Source of the DNA: Kytococcus schroeteri
GTDB lineage: Bacteria > Actinomycetota > Actinomycetes > Actinomycetales > Dermatophilaceae
Direction of reading: 5' to 3'
NCBI RefSeq assembly: GCF_042433515.1
Contig: NZ_JBHLVH010000006.1
Span: 1 to 64,000 of the forward strand
Length of the DNA: 64,000 nt
Under the pieces are notes generated by a model. That model was given only the letters and a program-made list of their open reading frames with translations. It searched no databases and was not told where the DNA came from. The position numbers and the translations under genes are program-made. Positions 42,791-50,811 of the stretch are shown here, piece after piece (position 1 is the first letter of the stretch; each line of letters opens with the position of its first letter).

Positions 42791-43347
42791 GTGCCGTCAC
42801 CCCGCACGGCGCTCGCGGCGCGCGTCAGCTGCTCGAGGAGCACCTGGGCCCGCTCGTCGTCCAGCGCCTCGATGGTGACGTCCCCGGCTGAGGACGCGGT
42901 CGTGATCTTCACGTCGGTGAGGCCAAAGTGGCGCATGATCGGGCCGCGCGAGACGTCCACGGTCTGGATGCGGGCCAGCGGCACCATGCGGCGCTCGATG
43001 TCGATCCACCCGGTGCGGGTGTACACCGCGTCCGGCGTGGCCTCCCACCGCGCCCAGCGGTAGCGGAGGCCGGGGGCCACCACGAGCGACACCAGGCCGA
43101 CGAGCACGAAGAGACCAGCCACCGCCCAGGCCCACCAGGGCGGGGCGTGCTCGGCCAGGAACCACCACCCGCCCAGCACGCCGGCGGAGATGACCAGGGT
43201 GACCACCAGGCCCACCACCTCGCCCACGCGCCAGTAGGCGGGGGCGCGCTCGGAGACCCGGTGGCGGGGCTCGTCGAGGACGGCGACGTCGGGGCGACCT
43301 GCCGCGACGACGAGGGACTCGGCGGGGTGGGGAGAAGTCACCGGCAC
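42787..43347 (-). CDS. PH-domain membrane protein (YdbS-like)
   Basis: 186 aa. Two hydrophobic segments (GLVVTLVISAGVLGGWWF and AVAGLFVLVGLVSLVVAP) precede one PH_2 domain with YTRTGWIDIERRMVPLARIQ. It is the partner of the YdbT-like protein and translationally coupled to it. The GTG start has GGAG only three bases away, a weak site. Confidence 0.85.
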   Translation of the reverse strand: MPVTSPHPAESLVVAAGRPDVAVLDEPRHRVSERAPAYWRVGEVVGLVVTLVISAGVLGGWWFLAEHAPPWWAWAVAGLFVLVGLVSLVVAPGLRYRWARWEATPDAVYTRTGWIDIERRMVPLARIQTVDVSRGPIMRHFGLTDVKITTASSAGDVTIEALDDERAQVLLEQLTRAASAVRGDGT

Positions 43348-43405
43348 ATTCTCCGGGACGACTCCGTCGGGGCCGGTCCCTCCGCGGACGGACCCGGCGC
43401 ACCCG

Positions 43406-43990
43406 TCAGCAGCAGTCCCAGGACATGCCCACGCGCCGCAGGTCTCCCCGGGCCAGGTCCTCGACCGGGACGAAGAAGCCCATCACGCCCGCATCGCCGA
43501 CGGTGACCCCCGCACTGTCGCTGTCCAGCTGGAAGAGCAGGACGCGCTCCGGCCCCTGATCCTGGTCGCGCGGGTCGGACTGGGTGAAGTACGGGTAGCC
43601 GCCCAGCTGCGTGCCGCCGGAGGCCACCCCGGCCGCCATCAGTGCCTCGACCGCTTCCCCGTAGGGGGTGTCCCCGAGGGCCGTGGACAGGGCCGGGGGA
43701 CGTCGGCCGTCCCGAGACCCGGCAGCTGCTCCTCTGGCTCCCGGCAGGTGAAGGTCATGCGGAGGGGGAGGCGCGCCTGGTCCAGGGGGGCGTCTCGCCC
43801 CCGTGGTCCGTGGACCGCACGTACCCGTCCGGGACCGAACGCGTGGGCCACGCCACGCCGGCCGGGAGATAGGGCGAGCCACCGAGCTTGCTCTCCCACC
43901 GGCGCGGCAGGGACAGGTACTCCTCGATGACGTCCAGGCCCCGATGCTGCCCGGCCCGGTCAGGCCGCTCCTTCCTCCCCCCGACGGAGC
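43406..43990 (-). pseudogene. DUF1963 (YwqG-like) protein, broken by two frameshifts
   Basis: Three consecutive pieces in three different frames follow the family order: WESKLGGSPYLPAGVAWP near the start (frame of 44006), then PLDQARLPLRMTFTCREPE with LGTADVPRP (frame of 43899), then SGGTQLGGYPYFTQSDPR through FQLDSDSAGV to GMSWDCC at the end. No single reading frame spans the gene, so it is inactive unless the sequence has errors. It lies between the YdbS-like gene and brnQ. Confidence 0.7.
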
Positions 43991-44044
43991 CCCCACCCCG
44001 GGGCAACTATGGTCGCCGTCACACACCGACCACTGGGAAAGAGC

Positions 44045-45406
44045 ATGCAGCACACACGATCCAGAACCGTCCTGATGGCCATGACAGCGGGCTCCCTCTT
44101 CGCCATGTTCTTCGGCGCGGGGAACCTCGTGTTCCCACCGATGCTGGGGGCGCAGGCCGGAGACGGGTTCGCACCCGCCCTCCTGGGCTTCATGCTCTCG
44201 GCCGTGGCCCTGCCGATCCTGGCGGTGACGGCCGTGGCCGTCACCGGCGGCGACATCCTGCACCTCACCTCCCGGGGAGGCCGCGTGTTCGGCGTGCTGT
44301 TCCCGGTGCTGGTGTACCTGTCCATCGGCGCCAGCTACGCGCTGCCGCGCACCGGCGCGGTGAGCTACGCCGCGAGCGTCCCGCCGCTCACCGGCACCGA
44401 CTCGTGGACCGCCAAGGCCGTCTTCGCCGTGGTGTTCTTCGGCCTCACCTACCTGCTGGCCCTCAACCCCGACGGCATCATCGACACCATCGGCCGCTAC
44501 CTCACCCCAGCCCTGCTGGGGCTCATGGTGCTGCTGGTGACCCTCTCGCTGGTGCGCATGGAGCGCCAGCCCGCCGCGGCCTCCGCCGACTACGCCGACC
44601 AGCCGTTCGTCTCCGGCTTCCTGCAGGGCTACCTGACGATGGACTCCCTGGCCGCCCTGGCACTGGGCATCGTCGTCATCACCACCCTCACCCACGCCGG
44701 CATCGAGCCGGGCCGCCGCCTGCTGCGCAGTGTCTCGGTGGCCGGTCTGCTCGCCGGCCTGATGCTGGGCGCGGTCTACCTGGGCCTGGCCCTCATCGGG
44801 CAGCGCCTGCCGGACGGGCAGGGGTACACCGACGGGGCGAGCATGCTCTCCGAGGCCGCCCACCAGACCATGGGCCCGACCGGCACGGTGGTGTTCGCGC
44901 TCATCGTGATCCTGGCCTGCCTCACCACCTCGGTGGGCCTGCTGGGCGCCACCTCGTCGTTCTTCGCCCGCCTTGTGCCGGCCGTCTCCTACCGCACGTG
45001 GGCGATCGTCTTCAGCCTCGTCTCGCTGGCGATCTCCACGCTGGGCCTGGAGCAGGTGATCGAGGTGGCGGCACCCATCATCGGCTTCCTGTACCCGCCG
45101 GCGATGGCGCTGATCCTGCTGGTGCTCGTGGAGGCCGCCCTGCGGCTCCGCCTGCACCTGGCCTACGTGCTCGCGCTGGCGGTGGCCCTGGTGTGGTCGG
45201 CCGTCATGACGCTCGTCGGGCTGGGATGGGGCGCCTCGGCCCTCGAGCCGCTCATCAGCTGGTCGCCGGGCCACGCCCAGCAGCTCGGGTGGGTGCTGCC
45301 CACCCTGGTGGCGGCCGTGGTGGGCGCGGTGCTCGACCGGGTGCGCGGGGTCCCGGAGCGTGCCGCCCGCCCGGACACGGCGCGAACCGAGCCGGCCACC
45401 GCCTGA
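44045..45406 (+). CDS. brnQ: Branched-chain amino acid carrier (LIVCS family)
   Basis: 453 aa, about 12 transmembrane helices. GSLFAMFFGAGNLVFPPMLG at the N-terminus is the hallmark of BrnQ; ALPRTGAVSYA and VIVILACLTTSVGLL-like stretches follow. It takes up Leu, Ile and Val with Na+ or H+. GGGAAAGAG is close to the ATG and TATGGT at 44008-44013 is a possible -10. The strong hairpin at 45531 could end this transcript. Confidence 0.93.
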   Translation: MQHTRSRTVLMAMTAGSLFAMFFGAGNLVFPPMLGAQAGDGFAPALLGFMLSAVALPILAVTAVAVTGGDILHLTSRGGRVFGVLFPVLVYLSIGASYALPRTGAVSYAASVPPLTGTDSWTAKAVFAVVFFGLTYLLALNPDGIIDTIGRYLTPALLGLMVLLVTLSLVRMERQPAAASADYADQPFVSGFLQGYLTMDSLAALALGIVVITTLTHAGIEPGRRLLRSVSVAGLLAGLMLGAVYLGLALIGQRLPDGQGYTDGASMLSEAAHQTMGPTGTVVFALIVILACLTTSVGLLGATSSFFARLVPAVSYRTWAIVFSLVSLAISTLGLEQVIEVAAPIIGFLYPPAMALILLVLVEAALRLRLHLAYVLALAVALVWSAVMTLVGLGWGASALEPLISWSPGHAQQLGWVLPTLVAAVVGAVLDRVRGVPERAARPDTARTEPATA

Positions 45407-45530
45407 GCGCGGCACCCGCATCGGGGCAGGGTCCGGTTGGCCCGGGGTGACGACGCCCACAGCGTGCGACACCCCGGGCGATGTGGACCCACCCCCCGGA
45501 GCAGCACTTGCGGGCCACGGCCCGCGCACG

Positions 45531-45564
45531 ACGAAGGCCCCCTCCGTGCGGAGGGGGCCTTCGT
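45531..45564. terminator. Terminator between brnQ and tRNA-Ala
   Basis: Perfect 15-bp arms ACGAAGGCCCCCTCC and complement around GTGC. It stands eight bases after the 3' end of the minus-strand tRNA and 125 bp after brnQ, so it may end both transcripts. Confidence 0.85.
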
Positions 45565-45572
45565 GTCACCGG

Positions 45573-45645
45573 TGGAGCTAAGGGGATTCGAACCCCTGAC
45601 CTTCTCATTGCGAACGAGACGCGCTACCAACTGCGCCATAGCCCC
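45573..45645 (-). tRNA. tRNA-Ala(CGC)
   Basis: 73 nt. On the minus strand the acceptor GGGGCTA pairs with TAGCTCC, the D arm is GCGCAGTTGGTAGCGC, the T arm contains GGTTCGAATCC and the 7-base anticodon loop is TTCGCAA, giving anticodon CGC (reads GCG, alanine). The 3' CCA is not encoded. Confidence 0.95.
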
Positions 45646-45659
45646 GTGTGCGACCGCCG

Positions 45660-45689
45660 ACTATAGCAACTGTCCGGACGGTGGGCCAA
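45660..45689 (-). promoter_or_regulatory. Promoter of tRNA-Ala
   Basis: TTGGCC (45689-45684) and TATAGT (45665-45660) are 18 bp apart on the minus strand; the expected start is about eight bases before the mature tRNA. Confidence 0.65.
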
Positions 45690-45728
45690 CGCGGCCAACG
45701 CGGCCAACGCGCGGCCAACGCGCGGCCG
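45684..45728. repeat. GGCCAACGC short tandem repeat
   Basis: Four to five units GGCCAACGC(GC) in a row. On the minus strand each unit gives GTTGGCC, so the -35 element of the tRNA-Ala promoter is the last unit of the array. Confidence 0.8.
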
Positions 45729-45753
45729 GCTGCGGGCCAGCGACCCGCCCCGC

Positions 45754-46527
45754 TCAGCGGCGGGCCGCAGTGCGGCGCTGGGACCGCGGCGCCGCGGTGA
45801 CCTTGACACCCTTGGGCAGCGGGCGACGCGAGGGCGCGTGCGTGGGCCGGCCGGGGCGGGCCGGACGCTGCGCACGAGTCGGGGCCGAGGACCGACCACG
45901 GCGGGCCGCCACGGAGCGCGAGCGCCCGGAGGCCGACCGGCCACCGGCGGGCACCTCCCGGGCCCCGCGGCGCACACCGGTGATGCGCAGCCCGGTGCCG
46001 CGCAGCTGCATCTCGGCGCACTTGCGCGACCAGGCCACGGTGGCGGCGAACCCGAGCACGAACAGGGCCACCCAGAACCAGCTCAGCGCTCCCACCAGCG
46101 CACCGGCGAGGGAGACCAGCAGGCCCAGGGCGGTGGCCAGCAGCAGGCCGGCGCGCACGGAGGCGTCGGCAAGCTGGTCGCGCACCGAACCGAGGGTGAA
46201 GAGGTCGGCGCCGCGAGCCGCGCGGGCGCGGCGCTCGGCCTCCCGAGCGTGGGCGCGCGCCACGTCGGCCTCGTCGCGGCGCGGCTTGACGGTGACCGTC
46301 GGCTGCAGCTGCGCGGTCGGCGAGACGTGCTGCGCTGGAGGGTGGTCCAGGTCGCGCGAGCGGGGGTCGGGCATCCGCACCGACTGCTCCAGGGCCTCCA
46401 TCGCGTCCAGGAAGGCGTCCATGGACTTCACCGTCTTCACGTGGTCACGTCGCTTCCACCACCACTGAGCACCGAAACCCACCCAGACGAGGACGACGAG
46501 CACGAGGACGAGGAGGCTGGGCGGCAT
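45754..46527 (-). CDS. Conserved actinobacterial membrane protein (Rv0996-like position)
   Basis: 257 aa. An N-terminal helix (LLVLVLVVLVWVGFGAQWWW) is followed by a cytoplasmic part, then two more helices (about 130-175) and a long Arg/Ala/Pro-rich basic tail. TAGACT (complement of 46534-46539) is six bases from the ATG, indicating a leaderless message. It lies after galU and rimJ, the position of Rv0996 in M. tuberculosis. Function unknown. Confidence 0.75.
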   Translation of the reverse strand: MPPSLLVLVLVVLVWVGFGAQWWWKRRDHVKTVKSMDAFLDAMEALEQSVRMPDPRSRDLDHPPAQHVSPTAQLQPTVTVKPRRDEADVARAHAREAERRARAARGADLFTLGSVRDQLADASVRAGLLLATALGLLVSLAGALVGALSWFWVALFVLGFAATVAWSRKCAEMQLRGTGLRITGVRRGAREVPAGGRSASGRSRSVAARRGRSSAPTRAQRPARPGRPTHAPSRRPLPKGVKVTAAPRSQRRTAARR

Positions 46528-46606
46528 GGCCGCAGTCTAGAAACACAACGGTGTGATTCACAGGGGCAACACACGTCCTCGACCCCAACGGAGAGTGAAC
46601 ATCCGG

Positions 46607-47227
46607 TCACGGTTCGCGCACCACCCCGGACGGTCCCCACTCCGGGGCCGTCACGGCGAAGACGCGGTGGTCGCGCCACGCCCCGTCGATGAACACCGCG
46701 GCCCGCCGCAGCCCCTCCTCGCGCAGGCCGAGGGCCCCCACCATCGCCAGGGAGGTGGCGTTGTCCACGGCCACCGCCACCTCCACACGGTGCAGGCCCA
46801 CCGGCCCGAGCGCGTGGTCCAGAGCAAGCCGCAGCGCGGTGCGCCCCACACCCCGACCGGTCACCGCACTGTCCACCCAGTACCCCGCCGAGGCCGACCG
46901 GTGCCCACCCCACCGGATGTCGTCGAGCACCATCTCGCCGGCGAGCTCGCCGCGGTACTCGACGCCCCAGTGCAGCGCCGCCCCGGAGAGCGCCTCCGGG
47001 CGGGCGCGACGCACCATCCGGTGGAAGGCCGCCCGCACCGGCGGCACCGCCCCCAGCCCGGGGGCGTCCGGGTCGTCGGCCGTGCCCGGGGTGAGGTGCC
47101 CGAGGTTGGCGCGCCGCAGCCGCAGGTAGGCCGGCCAGTCGCCCCGCACCAGGGGGCGGAGCCGCACCACCTCGCCGGCCGGAGTGAGCCCCTCGGGGCA
47201 CACGGGCCAGGCGACGGTGCGGGCCAC
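46607..47227 (-). CDS. rimJ: GNAT acetyltransferase (RimJ-like)
   Basis: 206 aa from a GTG. The acetyl-CoA motif is VTGRGVGRTALRLALDHAL, followed by LHRVEVAVAVDNATSLAMVG and LGLREEG, the RimJ/RimL pattern for acetylating ribosomal protein N-termini or similar amines. It starts 21 bp after galU. In mycobacteria moeA usually lies between galU and rimJ; it is absent here. Confidence 0.88.
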   Translation of the reverse strand: MARTVAWPVCPEGLTPAGEVVRLRPLVRGDWPAYLRLRRANLGHLTPGTADDPDAPGLGAVPPVRAAFHRMVRRARPEALSGAALHWGVEYRGELAGEMVLDDIRWGGHRSASAGYWVDSAVTGRGVGRTALRLALDHALGPVGLHRVEVAVAVDNATSLAMVGALGLREEGLRRAAVFIDGAWRDHRVFAVTAPEWGPSGVVREP

Positions 47228-47247
47228 GGTCGTACGGAGGCGGGCGC

Positions 47248-48168
47248 TCAGGCGTCGGTGGTCGGGACGTCCAGACCCTGCACGTACTCGCGCAGCCAGG
47301 CGTCGAACTCCTCGCCGAACTCGCCGTGCCGGCGGCCCAGACGCACCACGGCCTTGAGGTAGTCCAGGCGGTCGCCGGTGTCGTACCGGTCGCCGCGGAA
47401 GACCACGCCCCACACCCCGGCGCCCTCACCGGTGGCGGTGGCGCGCTCCTGCAGGGCGTCGGTCAGCTGGATCTCGTTGCCACGACCCGGGGGCAGGTCC
47501 TCCAGCACGTCGAAGATGCTCGGGTCCAGCACGTAGCGGCCGATGATGGCCAGGTTGCTCGGCGCGTCGGCCGGGTCCGGCTTCTCCACCAGCCCGGTCA
47601 CCTTCACCACGCCGTCGGCGTCGGGCTCGCCCTCGATGGCCGCGCAGCCGTACAGGTTGACCTGGTCGGCCGGCACCTCCATCAGGGCCACGACGCAGCC
47701 GCCGCGCTCCTGCTGCACCTCCATCATCTGCTCCAGGAGGTGGTCCCCGGCGCCGATGAGGTCGTCGCCCAGCAGCACCGCGAACGGCTCGTCGCCCACG
47801 TGCGGGCGGCCGCAGAGCACGGCATGGCCCAGGCCCTTGGGCTCACCCTGGCGCACGAAGTGGGGGCTGCCCATCTCGTTGGACTTCTGCACCCGGCGCA
47901 GGCGCAGGTCGTCGCCCTTCTTCTCCAGGGCCTTCTCGAGCTCCCAGTGGCGGTCGAAGTGGTCCTCCAGCGCGCCCTTGTTGCGGCCGGTCACCATCAC
48001 CACGTTGCCCACGCCGGCGCGCACGGCCTCCTCCACCACGTACTGGATGGCGGGCTTGTCCACCACCGGCAGCATCTCCTTGGGGATGGCCTTGGTGGCG
48101 GGCAGGAAGCGGGTCCCCAGACCCGCCACGGGGATCACGGCCTTGCGGACCGGGCGTCGCGTCGTCAT
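47248..48168 (-). CDS. galU: UTP-glucose-1-phosphate uridylyltransferase
   Basis: 306 aa. IPVAGLGTRFLPATKAIPKE is the nucleotide-binding signature; GHAVLCGRPHVGDEPFAVLL, LVEKPDPADAPSN and GNEIQLTDAL also match. It makes UDP-glucose for cell-wall and storage glycans. TACTGT (complement of 48175-48180) lies six bases before the ATG, so leaderless. It is divergent from the cyclo-ligase gene with 100 bp between. Confidence 0.95.
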   Translation of the reverse strand: MTTRRPVRKAVIPVAGLGTRFLPATKAIPKEMLPVVDKPAIQYVVEEAVRAGVGNVVMVTGRNKGALEDHFDRHWELEKALEKKGDDLRLRRVQKSNEMGSPHFVRQGEPKGLGHAVLCGRPHVGDEPFAVLLGDDLIGAGDHLLEQMMEVQQERGGCVVALMEVPADQVNLYGCAAIEGEPDADGVVKVTGLVEKPDPADAPSNLAIIGRYVLDPSIFDVLEDLPPGRGNEIQLTDALQERATATGEGAGVWGVVFRGDRYDTGDRLDYLKAVVRLGRRHGEFGEEFDAWLREYVQGLDVPTTDA

Positions 48169-48268
48169 GGGCCCACAGTAGGCGACCCGGCCGGGCCCCG
48201 CCCGTCCCACCGGGGGACGGAGCCGTCTCGGGGCGGGTCCGCCGCGGGGTCGGCGGGATACTGCCTGC

Positions 48269-48889
48269 ATGGCCACCGACCTGCCCCTGGAGCTGCCCGC
48301 CGACAAGAAGGAGGCACGCCGCGTGGTGCGGGCCGCACGCCGCGAGTGGGCCGCGTGCGAACGGCACGCCGCGGACGGCGCCGCCCTGGCGCGCCACGGC
48401 ATCGAGCTGGTGCGGGGCGAGGGGGCGCGGACGGTGACGCTGTTCACCGCCTGGCGTACCGAGCCGCCCACCGCCGCCCTGACCCGTGCCCTGCTGGACG
48501 AGGGGGTGCGCGTGCTCGTGCCGCTGACGCTGCCCGACCTCTCGCTGGACTGGGCGGAGGTGCGGGGCCTTCCCGCGGGTGACGTGGTGGCGGACGACGC
48601 GGTGGGGCTCGGTCCCGCGATGGGGCTCGACGGCATCGCGGAGGCCGACCTGGTGCTCACCCCGGGGCTGGCCGTGGACCGAGCGGGGATGCGCCTGGGC
48701 CAGGGCGGCGGCTGCTACGACCGCACCCTGCCGCGGCGTCGCGAGGGGGTGCGGGTGGTGACCCTGCTGCACGACGTCGAGCTGGTGGACCGCGTGCCGC
48801 ACGAGGCGCACGACCTGCCGGTGGACGGGGTGCTGCGGCCGGCCGGGACCACCTGGTTCGGCGGCGGGCGGGGCGCGGAGACGCCGTAA
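48269..48889 (+). CDS. 5-formyltetrahydrofolate cyclo-ligase family protein
   Basis: 206 aa. KKEARRVVRAARREWA at the N-terminus and LGQGGGCYDRTL near the C-terminus (the ATP/folate motif, usually GxGxGYYDR) identify the family, which recycles 5-formyl-THF to 5,10-methenyl-THF with ATP. GATACT six bases before the ATG is a possible leaderless -10. The stop codon TAA is part of the -10 box of the next gene. Confidence 0.9.
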   Translation: MATDLPLELPADKKEARRVVRAARREWAACERHAADGAALARHGIELVRGEGARTVTLFTAWRTEPPTAALTRALLDEGVRVLVPLTLPDLSLDWAEVRGLPAGDVVADDAVGLGPAMGLDGIAEADLVLTPGLAVDRAGMRLGQGGGCYDRTLPRRREGVRVVTLLHDVELVDRVPHEAHDLPVDGVLRPAGTTWFGGGRGAETP

Positions 48890-48892
48890 AAT
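48887..48892 (+). promoter_or_regulatory. -10 box overlapping the cyclo-ligase stop codon
   Basis: TAAAAT, whose first three bases are the upstream stop codon, seven bases before the ATG at 48900. It gives the FmdB-like gene its own leaderless promoter. Confidence 0.6.
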
Positions 48893-48899
48893 CCGCCCC

Positions 48900-49115
48900 A
48901 TGCCCACCTACTCCTACGCGTGCACGGCGTGCGACAACGCCTTCGACGTGAACCAGAAGATGACCGACGACGCCCTCACCACCTGCCCGCAGTGCGAGGG
49001 GAAGCTGCGCAAGGTGTACGGCACCGTCGGCGTGACCTTCAAGGGCGGCGGCTTCTACCGCACCGACAGCCGTGGCCCCTCCGGTGGCGGGGACTCCGGC
49101 GGGTCCGGCGACTGA
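48900..49115 (+). CDS. FmdB-family zinc-ribbon protein
   Basis: 71 aa. MPTYSYACTACDNAF and TTCPQCEGKLRKVY form one zinc ribbon with two CxxC knuckles; a Gly/Ser-rich tail follows. It is the actinobacterial FmdB type lying next to the 5-formyl-THF cyclo-ligase (like Rv0991c), whose mycobacterial relative has been linked to redox-regulated chaperone activity. Confidence 0.85.
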   Translation: MPTYSYACTACDNAFDVNQKMTDDALTTCPQCEGKLRKVYGTVGVTFKGGGFYRTDSRGPSGGGDSGGSGD

Positions 49116-49168
49116 CCGACGACCCATTGGCTGTGGAGGGGGAACACTCCCCCTCCCGGCATCCACAG

Positions 49169-49208
49169 GCGGCCCGGCTCCCCCACACACGCGGAGGAGC
49201 CGGGCCGC
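49169..49208. terminator. Hairpin between fmdB-like and SAF-domain genes
   Basis: Perfect 13-bp arms GCGGCCCGGCTCC and complement with a 14-base loop, about 55 bp after the fmdB-like stop. A smaller G/C hairpin precedes it at about 49136-49155. Confidence 0.65.
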
Positions 49209-49243
49209 GACGCTCCTCCCGGACGACACCCGGAGGAGGACCC

Positions 49244-49969
49244 ATGGACCTGCTGCGCCGCCTGCGCCGACGCGACCGCACTCCCGCCACGAGCGACCGC
49301 CCGGCGGCCCACCGCGTGCGCCGATGGCGGCGCGCGGGGGCCGTCGCCTGCGCGGCCCTGGCCGTGGGCACGGGGGTGCAGGCCGTGGCACCACCCCCGC
49401 CGGAGACCGCCCGTGCAGTGGTGGCGGCCGGCGACGTGGCCCCCGGCACCCCCTTGGCCGAGGAGCACCTCGAGGAGGTGGAGCTGCCGCAGGACGCGGT
49501 CACCTGGTCGCCGGTCGGGGCGGACGCACTGGTGGGACGCACAGTGGCCGTGCCGCTGGCGGCCGGCGACCCGGTGACCGAACGGGCGCTGCTGCCCGAC
49601 GGGCGCCAGGTGCCGGCCGGGCAGGAGCTGGTCTTCCTCCCGGTGCTCGACCCGCCGGTGCTGCAGGCCGCCGGCAGCGGGTCCACGGTGCGGCTCATCG
49701 AGCGGGAGACCGGCCGGACCGTGGCGAGACGGGCCACCGTGCGCGGCAGCGTGGCACCCGACCCCGAGTCACCCGATGCGGTGGGTGGGCTGTGGGTGGC
49801 GCTCACGCCCGAGGAGTCCGACGCGGTGGCCGGCGCGGGCGGTGCGGCCACGGGCCTGGACACGCCGGTGGCGGTGGTGCTGGTGGCACCCGCTGGAAAG
49901 GGGGCCGGGGCCCTGGGGCCGGACGATCCGGAAAAAAGTGACGACTCACGCACCAAAGTGGCGGGGTGA
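49244..49969 (+). CDS. SAF-domain protein (CpaB/FlgA-like)
   Basis: 241 aa with GGAGGAGG four bases upstream. After a basic N-terminus and one membrane helix (GAVACAALAVGTGVQAV) comes a SAF domain of the CpaB type: VVAAGDVAPGTPLAEEHLEE, then VGRTVAVPLAAGDPVTERAL. CpaB proteins assist pilus secretion, but no tad genes are nearby, so the role is open. The C-terminal tail is acidic. Confidence 0.75.
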   Translation: MDLLRRLRRRDRTPATSDRPAAHRVRRWRRAGAVACAALAVGTGVQAVAPPPPETARAVVAAGDVAPGTPLAEEHLEEVELPQDAVTWSPVGADALVGRTVAVPLAAGDPVTERALLPDGRQVPAGQELVFLPVLDPPVLQAAGSGSTVRLIERETGRTVARRATVRGSVAPDPESPDAVGGLWVALTPEESDAVAGAGGAATGLDTPVAVVLVAPAGKGAGALGPDDPEKSDDSRTKVAG

Positions 49970-50054
49970 GGGGCCCTGCCCCGGATAGTCTGCGGGCCTG
50001 GACCCCCGCACCCGGTGGTTCACCCCCCCCCCCCACAGATTCAGGAGCACCACC

Positions 50055-50432
50055 ATGCAGGGTTTCAAGGACTTCATCATGCGCGGCAACGTCATCGAGC
50101 TGGCCGTCGCGGTCGTCATCGGCTCGGCCTTCGCCGCCGTGGTCAACAAGGTCGTCGAGAACCTCATCAACCCGATCCTCGCCGCCGTCGGTGGCGTGAA
50201 CGCCGACGGTCTGGGCTTCCGCCTGCGCTCGTCCAACCCGGCCACCTTCATGGACTTCGGCGCCATCATCACCGCGCTGATCACCTTCCTGATCACCGCC
50301 GCCGTCGTGTACTTCGTGTTCGTGCTGCCGATGAACAAGTTCAACGAGCGTCGCGGCCTGGAGGTCCCCGAGACCGACTCCGAGGTGCTCGCCGAGATCC
50401 GCGACCTGCTCAAGGCCAACCGCGGGCTGTGA
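50055..50432 (+). CDS. mscL: Large-conductance mechanosensitive channel
   Basis: 125 aa. FKDFIMRGNVIELAVAVVIG is the amphipathic N-terminus plus TM1; the periplasmic loop is short and TM2 is FGAIITALITFLITAAVVYF. The C-terminus TDSEVLAEIRDLL is the cytoplasmic helical bundle. It releases osmolytes on hypo-osmotic shock. Confidence 0.97.
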   Translation: MQGFKDFIMRGNVIELAVAVVIGSAFAAVVNKVVENLINPILAAVGGVNADGLGFRLRSSNPATFMDFGAIITALITFLITAAVVYFVFVLPMNKFNERRGLEVPETDSEVLAEIRDLLKANRGL

Positions 50433-50477
50433 GCCCCCGGCCGGTGACCCGGCCCCGGCGCCGAGCGCCCGCTGACG

Positions 50478-50514
50478 ACGACGCCGCCGCACCCGACAGG
50501 TGCGGCGGCGTCGT
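50478..50514. terminator. Terminator after mscL
   Basis: Perfect 15-bp arms ACGACGCCGCCGCAC and complement with a 7-base loop, 45 bp after the stop codon. Confidence 0.85.
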
Positions 50515-50547
50515 GCTGTGCCGGGGAGGGGGCGCGCCGTGCGGGCG

Positions 50548-50811
50548 TCAGCCCCAGTGGGGCGGGCGGTCCTCCAGCCACCGGCTGTCGGCCGCCGAGA
50601 AGGGACGCTCGCTCACCACGCGCCGGGCCCCGGGTGTGGCGGGGCCGGGAGCGCCCCCGGACACACCACGGGCGGGTCCTGCCGCCGCAGGGCCGGCGCC
50701 GGCGGGCTCGTCCTCCGCACCGTCCCGGGTGCGAGGCGTCGAGTCCTCCCAGTCCACCGCCCCCACCGCCGTGGAGGGGGCGACCACCCGGCGGTGGGCG
50801 CGCCGGGTCAT
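50548..50811 (-). CDS. Small protein with C-terminal RPPHW motif
   Basis: 87 aa. The middle is a disordered Ala/Gly/Pro-rich linker; the C-terminus SAADSRWLEDRPPHWG is compact and looks conserved. The ATG overlaps the stop of the large helicase-like gene (ATGA), so it is translated with it and may be its partner. Confidence 0.65.
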   Translation of the reverse strand: MTRRAHRRVVAPSTAVGAVDWEDSTPRTRDGAEDEPAGAGPAAAGPARGVSGGAPGPATPGARRVVSERPFSAADSRWLEDRPPHWG

